From Streptomyces sp. RerS4 (GTDB lineage: Bacteria > Actinomycetota > Actinomycetes > Streptomycetales > Streptomycetaceae), in the NCBI RefSeq assembly GCF_023515955.1, contig NZ_CP097322.1:496001-560000 (forward strand): a DNA stretch of 64,000 nt, given 5' to 3'. Position 1 is the stretch's first letter; each line of letters opens with the position of its first letter. Shown in pieces: positions 26,960-34,149 of the stretch. Both the position numbers and the translations under genes were made by a program. The notes under the pieces are model-generated. The model was not told where the DNA came from. It made no database searches and worked only from the letters and a program-made list of their open reading frames with translations.

Positions 26960-27466
26960 TCACGGCAGGTTCCTCGCGGTCTCGCCCGACTCGCCCGACT
27001 CGTCGGACAGGCCTTCCTCCTTGCGTACGGCGTCCAGTGCCGCGAGGACCTTGCGCTGGCCGGCGGCGGAGACGCCCATCGCCCGGAGGGCGATCTGCTC
27101 GACTCCGTTCTCCTTGAGCTTGCGCAGGATCTCGAACTGCGTGGCGACCTTCACCGTCACCTCGTCCTCGACGAAGTAGGCGGCCTCGACGCCGAAGAAG
27201 CGGGCGAGGAGGGGCACCATGGTGATGGTCGGGGTGCGCTTGCCGGCCCGCAGGTAGCTGAGGTGCGCACGCGTGTAACTGTCCTCGCCGTACGACGAGA
27301 TGGTGCGGGCGACGTGCGCGTTGGTGTACTCCTCCGCGCCCGGGGGGCGGACCCGGTCGAACAGGAAGTTCAGCCGGTCACTGAAGGAGGCGCCTGGTCC
27401 CGGAACCGGGAACGGCACCGGTCTGGGCGCTTCCGCCTCGTCGGGGCCGTCTTCTGAATCCACCAC
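26960..27466 (-). CDS. XRE-family transcriptional regulator
   Basis: About 168 aa. A Cro/CI-type helix-turn-helix lies roughly in the first 90 residues: FSDRLNFLFDRVRPPG, NAHVARTI, YTRAHLSYLRAGKRTP and MVPLLARFFGVEAAYF. The rest is helical, with VKVATQFEILRKLKENG. The open frame reaches a GTG at 27508, but that start lies inside a palindromic repeat. I prefer the GTG at 27466 (or 27463), preceded by GGGAG, which leaves both 16-bp operator repeats upstream of the gene. It heads the operon with the M78-like peptidase, consistent with an Xre/ImmA-type switch. Confidence 0.83.
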   Translation of the reverse strand: MVDSEDGPDEAEAPRPVPFPVPGPGASFSDRLNFLFDRVRPPGAEEYTNAHVARTISSYGEDSYTRAHLSYLRAGKRTPTITMVPLLARFFGVEAAYFVEDEVTVKVATQFEILRKLKENGVEQIALRAMGVSAAGQRKVLAALDAVRKEEGLSDESGESGETARNLP

Positions 27467-27490
27467 TGGGCACTGCTCCCTTTCCTCGGG

Positions 27491-27532
27491 CGTAACTATA
27501 GTTGACACCCGTTACGCGTAACTATAGTTGAC
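27491..27532. promoter_or_regulatory. Tandem palindromic operators of the XRE operon
   Basis: Two exact copies of CGTAACTATAGTTGAC, at 27491-27506 and 27517-27532, 26 bp apart. Each contains the perfect palindrome AACTATAGTT. Between and overlapping them lies another perfect palindrome, GTTACGCGTAAC, at 27511-27522. TATAGT inside the palindromes resembles a -10 element on both strands, and TTGACA at 27502-27507 a -35. The arrangement suggests cooperative autorepression by the XRE protein. Confidence 0.75.
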
Positions 27533-27726
27533 GCTCCGATGAGCGACCACCGTGGTTTCGGACATGCAGAGGACCGCCGAAGCGAGTGGAGCGGCTCGGC
27601 GGTGCGGGGTGGTGGCGTGGCGGCGCGGTCGCCGTCGTGGAGGGTGTGACGGGCCGGACCCCGGGCCGCGGTGGGGCGCGGCGGGGCGGGCGGAGCGGCC
27701 GCCCGTGGGGTCCGGGCCCGTCGTCG

Positions 27727-28677
27727 TCAACCTACGGTCGGTGTCCGGGCGGTCGCGAGGGATTCGAGCGTGGGATCGTGGTGTTTTTCTCCGGCGACCC
27801 TGCCGGGTCGCGCCGTGACGGCGGCGCGGTACTCCCCCGGCGACAGGCCGGTCTCGCGGCGGAAGAAGCGGCTGAAGTACGCCGGGTCCGCGAAGCCGGT
27901 GTCACGAGCAACCTGCCGGATCGTCAGGTCGGTTCGGGCCAGCAGCCGTTTGGCCTCCAGGGTCTGCCGCCGGCGGATCAACCGGCCGGGCGTCTGCCCG
28001 GTGGCCTCCTTCACCAGGACGTGCAGGTGGCCGCTGGACACCCCGAGTTCCTTCGCGGCGGCGGCCACGGAGCGTGCGGCGGCGCCCGGGGCCGCGATGA
28101 GCCGGGTGAACGCGCCCGCCACGTCGACGGCGCGGCCCCCGGACGCCGGGGCCCGTTCGGTTCCGGGTGCGTCGTCGCAGGCGCGCAGCGCCAGGACGAT
28201 CAGGATGTGCAGGTAGGCGTTGAGCACTCCGGCGTAGCCCTCGCGCAGGGCGCGGTACTCGCGTTCCATCGCGTCGAGCACGTGCGCGATGTCGTCGTGC
28301 CGGTCGCGGAGCCGCAGCCAAGGCCGCTCGGCGAGGCGTTCCAGCGCGGCCGCGTCCTCGGGGTGGGTGAGGAGGAAGTCCTCGTTGAAGAGGATCACGT
28401 GTCCGGTGAGCCCTTCGGCGTCCTGCCAGTGGTGCACCTGGCCGGGGGTGATGACGCACAGGTGCGGCGGGTCCAGGGGCCGGTCGGTGAGGTCGAGGAC
28501 GTGACTGCCGCGGCCGCCGGTGATGTGGAGGATCTCGTAGAAGGCGTGGCGGTGGGGGAAGTCGGCCCGGGACAGGGGGCCGATGTCGTCGAAGGAGCCG
28601 ATGGCGAAGGGCAGCAGGTGCGGGAGGGGCACGTCGAGGCGGTGCAGGGGCAGGTCGCCCCTCCGAGGGGTGCTCAT
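27727..28677 (-). CDS. AraC-family transcriptional regulator (cupin sensor)
   Basis: A 316-aa regulator. The N-terminal half is a cupin ligand-binding domain with the metal/sugar pocket residues in FPHRHAFYEILHITGG and PGQVHHWQ. The C-terminal ~100 residues are a double helix-turn-helix: KELGVSSGHLHVLVKEATGQ and VARDTGFADPAYFSRFFRRE. Such regulators usually activate catabolic genes after binding a sugar or aromatic. The ATG at 28677 is chosen because the frame upstream is Arg/Pro-rich and unconserved. It has no obvious partner gene; the DNA upstream is a long stretch without a clear gene. Confidence 0.88.
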   Translation of the reverse strand: MSTPRRGDLPLHRLDVPLPHLLPFAIGSFDDIGPLSRADFPHRHAFYEILHITGGRGSHVLDLTDRPLDPPHLCVITPGQVHHWQDAEGLTGHVILFNEDFLLTHPEDAAALERLAERPWLRLRDRHDDIAHVLDAMEREYRALREGYAGVLNAYLHILIVLALRACDDAPGTERAPASGGRAVDVAGAFTRLIAAPGAAARSVAAAAKELGVSSGHLHVLVKEATGQTPGRLIRRRQTLEAKRLLARTDLTIRQVARDTGFADPAYFSRFFRRETGLSPGEYRAAVTARPGRVAGEKHHDPTLESLATARTPTVG

Positions 28678-29711
28678 GGGGTGATCCGTAACGCGTTCAT
28701 CGGGCCAGTCTGGAACGGCCTCGCGGGGGTGGTCCAGACCATGGATCGGCCATCGCGGCCTCCCCGAGGCCGGTAGACGGAACGTCCACCCGCGCCACGG
28801 CGGGGTCGGTACGCCGACGCGCCACCGCGTCACCGGAGGCCCGAGCCGAGCGGCCACCGTCACCGTACGGTTCACCGTTCCGGGCGCGCTCGATCGGCGG
28901 GCGGCGCCGCGCGGAACGGCCGCACGGCGAGGGCCGCCGCCTCCCCGCGTGGGTACGGGCCGGCCGTGCCGGGACGCGGGCGGGCCCGTACGACCCGTAC
29001 GCCCCCGGCGGCCTCGACGCGCTCGCGACCGCCCCGGAAGCCTGGGAGGCGGGGTCCCGCACGTGAGCGGCTTCGCCCGGCCGGGCGCGGTCGGGGCCCT
29101 GCGGGCTGACCCGATCGCCGTGCTCGGCGGGGCCGCCGTGTCGGTGCGCGACCTGGTGCCCGCCAGGCCGGCGGCCGGTCCGGCCCCGCCGGCGTGCCGC
29201 GTACCGGACCCGATCACGGCGGCGCGGGCGAGGCGCCCGGAGGGCGGGGCCGGCGGGGCCTGGCGTGTGATCGCAAGGCGGAGGAGGCAGGAGACGCGCG
29301 CCTCGGCGACCGACGACAACACGGCGAGCGCGCGTGCCAGACCCCGCCGGCCCGGGGGCGCCGCCCGACGGTGCGCATCGTGGCCCGCGTCACCTCGACC
29401 GGTCGGCCCGGGACCGGCTTCGGCTACGGCCGCCCTGGACCGTACCGGGCTGTCGACCGGCACTGGCCCGGTCCGGGCGGGCGCGGAGGCGGAGGCGGAG
29501 CCCTGGGACCGTACCGGGCTGTCGAGCGGCACTGGCGTCCTCCGCCTCGTGGTGGCGGGCGGGTCCGGGGCGGGGCGCGGAGGCGGCCGCCACCACCGCG
29601 CGGGCGCGGCCCCGCCTGTTCCCGCTCGCGGCGGGGGGCCGCACCGGCCCGCCTGTGACTCTTCCCACCCTCCCTTGACCAGGGAAAAAAGGGTTACCTA
29701 ACTTCGATTGC
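28678..29711. other. About 1 kb without a convincing gene
   Basis: Several long frames cross this very GC-rich region on both strands, the best being 28949-29701 on the + strand. Its composition is dominated by Ala, Arg, Pro and Gly and I recognise no domain. Around 29063-29330 the + frame briefly looks more protein-like (ADPIAVLGGAAVSVRDLVPA), so a degraded gene is possible. It also contains a 31-bp direct repeat. Confidence 0.4.
29437..29536. repeat. 31-bp direct repeat
   Basis: Copies at 29437-29467 and 29506-29536, starting GGACCGTACCGGGCTGTCGA and ending CGGCACTGGC, differ at one position. They are 69 bp apart in otherwise non-coding sequence, with a GGAGGC run between them. The function is unknown. 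Confidence 0.75.
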
Positions 29712-29990
29712 ATGACCCCCCACGGCCCCACCCCGCCCACAGGGCCCGGCAGCGACGCCTCCGACCTGGTCGACTTCGACGTCGATCTCAGCGCGCAGGA
29801 GGTGCTCCGGCGCGCCCAGGTGATGGCCTCGCTCGGCCCCGACTGGGACCCGGTGGAGGTGCTGCTCGGCGAGGAGGCCGCGTACGACCTGCTGTACTCC
29901 GGTCTCGACGCGGAGCAGCAGCGGATCTACGACGACCTGGTCGCGGCCGGGGTGCTCCCGGATCGGGGGGACGGCCGTGCTGCCTCTTGA
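29712..29990 (+). CDS. Small acidic hypothetical protein
   Basis: A 92-aa acidic protein with no recognised motif: LVDFDVDLSAQEVLRRAQVM, LGPDWDPVEVLLGEEAAYDL and YDDLVAAGVLPD, mostly helical. It resembles short streptomycete proteins of the DUF6400 type, though I hold that loosely. The start at 29712 lacks a good Shine-Dalgarno; TTGACC at 29675-29680 with TAACTT 18 bp downstream could be a promoter giving a nearly leaderless message. It overlaps the next gene by 14 bp. Confidence 0.65.
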   Translation: MTPHGPTPPTGPGSDASDLVDFDVDLSAQEVLRRAQVMASLGPDWDPVEVLLGEEAAYDLLYSGLDAEQQRIYDDLVAAGVLPDRGDGRAAS

Positions 29991-30225
29991 TCCGCAGGCC
30001 GACGCCGGCCGACGCGCCTGGGTGGCCTGCCCGAACTGCGACGACGTGCGGGGCTGCGGGCCGTGCGCGGAGCGGCGTACGTGTTCCACGCACTGGCGCT
30101 ACCTGCTGACCAACACCGGCAGCCTGCTCCACCTCCAGTGCCCGGGTTGTACCCACGTGTGGGCGCACGAGAGCGGATTCGGCGCCACCCGCTCGACGAA
30201 GAGGGGGCCTGCGCCGGCTTCCTAG
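29977..30225 (+). CDS. Small zinc-ribbon-like protein
   Basis: An 82-aa protein with Cys clusters CPNCDDVRGCGPC and CPGC, a likely zinc-binding arrangement, plus a single His in CSTHWRYLL. The remainder is uncharacterised. The GTG start at 29977 lies inside the end of the preceding acidic protein gene and has a GGGGGG stretch upstream, so the pair is translationally coupled. The two may form a complex; function is unknown. Confidence 0.6.
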   Translation: MLPLDPQADAGRRAWVACPNCDDVRGCGPCAERRTCSTHWRYLLTNTGSLLHLQCPGCTHVWAHESGFGATRSTKRGPAPAS

Positions 30226-30299
30226 CCTGGATCGAACCGGACGAAACGCGTCCGGCACCGCGCATCGGGGGGAACCGAACGCGAAGGAAGTACGCCTCC

Positions 30300-31142
30300 A
30301 TGGGCAACAGCACCAGCAGCACCAGCAGTTCCGCGAACCGGCGTCGGGCCGGCTCCGCCGCGGCGGTCACGGCCGCCGCGGTCCTCGGCCTCCTGGGCCT
30401 CCTGGCCACGAGCGGCACCGCCGCCGCGGACACGACAGCAGGATCGGCGGACCGGTCGCCGGAGCGGACCTCAGCCGGAGCCGAACGGGCCGCCGGAGCC
30501 GAACGGGCCGCCGCGCCCGCCGGGTATCCCGTTCCCCTCGGGATCTCCCGGCTCGCCCAGGGCGCCGGCCGCGACATCGCGATCACCATCGACGACGGCC
30601 CCGACCCGCGATGGACCCCCCAGGTGCTCGACGTCCTGCGCAAGAACCACGTCAAGGCCACGTTCTGCATGGTCGGCGCCCGCGCGCAGGAGCATCCGGA
30701 ACTGGTGCGCGCGGTCTCGGCCGACGGGCACCGGCTGTGCAACCACTCCGTCGACCACGACGTGACCATGGACCACAAGCCCGTGGCCTATCAGCGGCAG
30801 CAGATCCTCGACGCCAAGGCCATGATCGAGAAGGCCGTGCCGGGCGTGCCCGTCGGCTACTACCGGGCGCCGGGCGGTGCCTTCACTCCCGACAGCCGTG
30901 CGGTGGCGGCCGCGGCCGGGATGCGGCCGCTGGGGTGGAGCGTGGACCCGAAGGACTGGAGCCGTCCGGGTCTGGCGGCCATCCTGTCCGCCGTCGAGAC
31001 CGACCTGCCCGTACGGCCGACGGTCCTCTTCCACGACGGCGGCGGCGACCGCAGCGAGACGGTGGCCGCGCTGAAGGAGTACCTGCCCTGGCTGAAGGCG
31101 CAGGGCTACACCTTCACGTTCCCGGAGCGCACCGGCCCCTGA
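30300..31142 (+). CDS. Secreted polysaccharide deacetylase (NodB domain, CE4)
   Basis: A 280-aa exported hydrolase. An Ala-rich signal peptide covers residues 1-45; a linker includes GAERAAGAERAA, encoded by an exact 18-bp tandem duplication at 30477-30512. The NodB domain begins DIAITIDDGPDPRW with the catalytic Asp and metal-binding Asp, and has HSVDHD (HxxxH), YYRAPGGAF and LFHDGGGDR. CE4 enzymes remove N-acetyl groups from peptidoglycan or chitin. An AAGGAAG precedes the ATG by ten bases. It is 159 bp upstream of the second rodlin, within a cell-surface gene group. Confidence 0.92.
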   Translation: MGNSTSSTSSSANRRRAGSAAAVTAAAVLGLLGLLATSGTAAADTTAGSADRSPERTSAGAERAAGAERAAAPAGYPVPLGISRLAQGAGRDIAITIDDGPDPRWTPQVLDVLRKNHVKATFCMVGARAQEHPELVRAVSADGHRLCNHSVDHDVTMDHKPVAYQRQQILDAKAMIEKAVPGVPVGYYRAPGGAFTPDSRAVAAAAGMRPLGWSVDPKDWSRPGLAAILSAVETDLPVRPTVLFHDGGGDRSETVAALKEYLPWLKAQGYTFTFPERTGP

Positions 31143-31301
31143 GCGTTCCTCACACGTTCGGATTGTCCGTTTGTCGGCCCGGCGACGGCAATGCTTGCGC
31201 GATCGGGTGACCTACCGTCACGCCCGGACCCCTTCGCCCGTTATCGAGACGAACGCCCCTGCCAGGGGCCAGTTACCGTACCAGCGAAGGAAAACTCGCT
31301 C

Positions 31302-31712
31302 ATGCTGAAGAAGATGATGGTCACCGCCGCAGCCACCGCCGCCACGATCGGCGCCGGCGCTGCCGTAGCCGCCCCGGCCATGGCCATCGGCAACGACAAC
31401 GGGATCAACACCGTCAACGGCAACGGTGCCGTCCAGTCCTACGGCAACCAGGCGACCCACGGCGACCTGAGCCCGCAGCTCGGCCTGGTCCAGGGCACCC
31501 TGAACAAGCCCTGCATCGGCCTGCCGGCCAAGGTCAACGCCCAGTCCATCCTGGCCCTGGTCAACGTCGGCGTCCAGGACATCAACGTCCTGTCCAACCC
31601 GCAGAACCAGCAGTGCACCGAGAACTCCACCCAGGCCAAGGGCGACGAGCCGCTCTCGCACATCCTCAGCAACATCCCGGTCCTCTCCGGCAACGTCTCG
31701 GCCGGCAGCTGA
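31302..31712 (+). CDS. rdl: Rodlin, copy 2
   Basis: Second rodlin, 136 aa, same architecture as copy 1: signal peptide ending APAMA, mature start AIGNDNG, two conserved Cys. The mature proteins differ at only about eight positions, all in the first half. From K of VKVNAQ/AKVNAQ onward 57 consecutive residues are identical, as are bases 31548-31696 against 18205-18353. In most species the two rodlin genes are neighbours and divergent; here they are ~13 kb apart in the same direction. AAGGA lies upstream, and a perfect 17-bp hairpin follows. Confidence 0.93.
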   Translation: MLKKMMVTAAATAATIGAGAAVAAPAMAIGNDNGINTVNGNGAVQSYGNQATHGDLSPQLGLVQGTLNKPCIGLPAKVNAQSILALVNVGVQDINVLSNPQNQQCTENSTQAKGDEPLSHILSNIPVLSGNVSAGS

Positions 31713-31722
31713 CCCGTCGGTG

Positions 31723-31764
31723 AGGCCCGCCGTGGGTGTCCGCACGAACACCCACGGCGGGCCT
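31723..31764 (+). terminator. Terminator after rodlin copy 2
   Basis: AGGCCCGCCGTGGGTGT at 31723-31739 pairs exactly with 31748-31764 across an 8-nt loop. The 17-bp perfect stem is among the strongest in the window. It ends at the convergent gene and may serve both. Confidence 0.82.
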
Positions 31765-31801
31765 TCGCCATGCCCGGGGGCTACGCGATCGGACAGGGGC
31801 G

Positions 31802-32323
31802 TTACACGAGGCTGAGCTCGCGGTCCACTCCGTAACTGGTGCGCATCGACGCGTCGATGACCTGCTGCCACGAGCCGTACCTGGCGTAGAGCTGGTCGGC
31901 GGTGGGGCCGAGGGGGTTGCCGTACTTGACCCGGTTGCGCTCCTCCAGGATCCGGACCTCCTCCGGCGTCATGCCCGCGCGGGTGATCTCCTTGGCCTGG
32001 TTGCGCATGTCGACCAACTCGCGGGCGATCTCCTCGTCCGTGGCGCCCGCCTCCCGCATGTCGGCCTCGGTGCGGTGCATGTCCTCCAGGAGGTCGTGGT
32101 AACTCATCCGGATCCGCTGGGCCTCGACCTTCTGGTCCATCGGCAGCACGCGGATCCGGCACACCACCGGATCACTGCTGGGACAGGGATCGTCGGCCGA
32201 CACCGGGGCCTTGAGCGGGGCGGTGATGACGGAGCCGCACGTCTCCGCGGCCGGCGCGGAGACGGCGATGGTGGTCACCAACGCGACGGCCGCCACGAAC
32301 CGCCCCGGTTCACGCGGACACAC
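31802..32323 (-). CDS. Secreted hypothetical protein
   Basis: A 173-aa exported protein. A signal peptide spans residues 1-28 (FVAAVALVTTIAVSAPAAETC). The mature part starts with three Cys in ~30 residues (SADDPCPSSDPVVCRIRVLP) and continues as a charged helical region (VEAQRIRMSYHDLLEDMHRT, then EERNRVKYGNPLGPT). No family is recognised. It is convergent with the rodlin gene, and its upstream region is shared with the GlxA regulator. Confidence 0.7.
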   Translation of the reverse strand: MCPREPGRFVAAVALVTTIAVSAPAAETCGSVITAPLKAPVSADDPCPSSDPVVCRIRVLPMDQKVEAQRIRMSYHDLLEDMHRTEADMREAGATDEEIARELVDMRNQAKEITRAGMTPEEVRILEERNRVKYGNPLGPTADQLYARYGSWQQVIDASMRTSYGVDRELSLV

Positions 32324-32431
32324 CGAAGATCGCTCCTACGGGGGCCTCGGCGTCTCCCCGTCCGTCTCCGTGTCCGGATGTGACAGAACGTCGTCATTGC
32401 GGCCGTGCGGGGCGCACGTGACCATGGACGC

Positions 32432-33415
32432 ATGCCCACGAACCGCCGCGTCGTCATCGCGGTCTTCCCCGATGTCGACCTCCTCGACGTCACCGGACCG
32501 GCCGAGGTGTTCGCCCTGGCCAACGTCGAGACCGACGGGCGGGCCGGGTACCGGGTGGAGCTGGCGGGGCCGACGTCCGGGGTGGTCACCACCTCGGCGG
32601 GGGTGCGTCTGGTCACGGACCTCTCGTTCGCGGAGGTCGACGGCGTACTGGACACCCTGCTGGTGCCCGGCGCGGTGGATCCCCACCCGGACGGGCCCGT
32701 CGCCCGCATCGACCGGGACGTCGTGGAGTGGCTCAAGGTGACCGCTCCCCTGGCGCGGCGGGTGGCGTCGGTGTGCGTGGGCGCGCACCTGCTGGCGGCG
32801 GCCGGTCTCCTGGACGGCCGGACGGCCACCACGCACTGGTCCACCGCCGCCCAACTGGCGGCCGAGTACCCGGCCGTGACCGTGGACCCGGATCCGATCT
32901 TCGTCCGGTCCGGGAACGTGTGGACGGGGGCCGGGATCAGCGCCTGCATGGATCTCGCGCTGGCGCTGGTGGCCGAGGACCTCGGCGAGGACGTGGCCCT
33001 GGGCGTGGCCCGGCAACTGGTCATGTACCTGAAGCGTCAGGGCGGTCAGAGCCAGTTCTCGGTGCCGCTGTCCCGGCCGCCGGCCGCTCGTCGGGACATC
33101 GACGAGCTTCGGATGTTCATCGCCGACCACCTGGACGGCGACCTGTCCGCGGCGGCGCTCTCGGCGCGGATGTGCCTGAGCGAACGCCACTTCGCCCGGG
33201 TCTTCCGCCAGGAGACCGGGGCCACCCCGGCCGCCTACGTCGAGTCGGCGCGGGTGGAGGCGGCCCGCCGGCTGCTGGAGAGCACCGACCAGCCCCTGGA
33301 CGAGGTGGCGGCGGCCTGTGGGCTCGGCTCGGTGGAGACGCTCCACCGGGCGCTGCGCAAGCGGATCGGGACCGCTCCGGCGGCCTACCGCAGGCGCTTT
33401 CGCACCACCGGCTGA
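32432..33415 (+). CDS. GlxA-family regulator (DJ-1/PfpI + AraC domains)
   Basis: A 327-aa regulator. Residues 1-175 form a DJ-1/PfpI-like domain (IAVFPDVDLLDVTGPAEVFA and SVCVGAHLLAAAGLLDGR); the C-terminal ~110 residues are an AraC helix-turn-helix (ARMCLSERHFARVFRQETGA and ACGLGSVETLHRALRKRIG). GlxA-like regulators often control amide or amine catabolism. The start is the ATG at 32432; the frame opens earlier without conservation. It lies 106 bp before an isochorismatase-family hydrolase, its likely target. Confidence 0.9.
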   Translation: MPTNRRVVIAVFPDVDLLDVTGPAEVFALANVETDGRAGYRVELAGPTSGVVTTSAGVRLVTDLSFAEVDGVLDTLLVPGAVDPHPDGPVARIDRDVVEWLKVTAPLARRVASVCVGAHLLAAAGLLDGRTATTHWSTAAQLAAEYPAVTVDPDPIFVRSGNVWTGAGISACMDLALALVAEDLGEDVALGVARQLVMYLKRQGGQSQFSVPLSRPPAARRDIDELRMFIADHLDGDLSAAALSARMCLSERHFARVFRQETGATPAAYVESARVEAARRLLESTDQPLDEVAAACGLGSVETLHRALRKRIGTAPAAYRRRFRTTG

Positions 33416-33442
33416 GCCGTCCTTTCGCAGACCACCGTCTGT

Positions 33443-33496
33443 TCCGTTGTTTCCGACGTCTCCGTTGTTTCCGACGTCTCCGATGTTTCCTGTCCC
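33443..33496. repeat. Three tandem 18-bp units before the isochorismatase gene
   Basis: TCCGTTGTTTCCGACGTC at 33443-33460 is repeated exactly at 33461-33478, and a third copy at 33479-33496 is degenerate. They fill the gap between the GlxA regulator and its neighbour. Regulator binding or simple slippage are both possible. Confidence 0.7.
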
Positions 33497-33521
33497 GCGT
33501 TCACCCCAAGGAGAATTTGTC

Positions 33522-34124
33522 ATGGCCATTTCCAAGACCCTGCGCGACGTGAGCGGCCTCGACGACGCCCTGCCCCGGCTCGCCGACAGCACGCTCGTCC
33601 TGATCGACTTCCAGAACACCTACCGGACGGGCGTGATGGCCCTCCAGGGCGCCGAGGAGGCCCTCGCCGCCGGGGCCCGGCTGCTGGCCGCGGCCCGCGC
33701 CGCCGGCGCGCCGGTGGTCCACGTCCTCAACGACGGCGGTCCGGGCACCCCCTACGACATCCGAGCCGAGATAGGTGCCATCAGCCCCGAGGTGGCGCCC
33801 GTCGACGGCGAATCCGTGGTGGTCAAGGAGTTCCCCAACTCCTTCCACGCCACGGACCTGGAGAAGGTGCTGGGTGATCTGGGCGCGGGCCGGGACCTCG
33901 TCCTGGCCGGTTTCATGACCCACATGTGCGTCACCTTCACCGCCGAGGGCGCCTTCAACCTCGGCTACCGGCCCACCGTGGTCGCCGAGGCCACCGCCAC
34001 CCGCTCGCTGGCCGCCCCGGACGGGACGGTCGTGCCGGCCGACGCCCTCCAGGCGGCCGCGCTGACGACCATCGGCGACCTCTTCGGGACGATCGCCCTC
34101 ACCGTCGAGGATCTCGTCCGGTAG
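33522..34124 (+). CDS. Isochorismatase-family cysteine hydrolase
   Basis: A 200-aa cytosolic hydrolase. The Asp-Lys-Cys triad is seen in VLIDFQNTY, VVVKEFPNSF and FMTHMCVTFT. Members cleave amides such as nicotinamide, ureidoacrylate or N-carbamoylsarcosine; the exact substrate is not clear. AAGGAG lies eight bases before the ATG. The adjacent GlxA-type activator suggests inducible amide degradation. Confidence 0.9.
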   Translation: MAISKTLRDVSGLDDALPRLADSTLVLIDFQNTYRTGVMALQGAEEALAAGARLLAAARAAGAPVVHVLNDGGPGTPYDIRAEIGAISPEVAPVDGESVVVKEFPNSFHATDLEKVLGDLGAGRDLVLAGFMTHMCVTFTAEGAFNLGYRPTVVAEATATRSLAAPDGTVVPADALQAAALTTIGDLFGTIALTVEDLVR

Positions 34125-34149
34125 TTCCCGGCGGTCGACCGGCCGCGGG

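Noticed and set aside
28678..29532. Upstream extension of the AraC regulator frame
   Set aside because: The extension is Arg/Pro/Gly-rich and repetitive; the cupin domain begins right after the ATG at 28677.
28949..29701. 250-aa + strand ORF in the 1-kb gap
   Set aside because: No recognised domain, biased composition and no convincing ribosome-binding site; kept only as a possible relic in the region note.
29690..29704. Possible iron box (GGTTACCTAA)
   Set aside because: Only one half of the DtxR/IdeR palindrome is present; the other half is an A-run.
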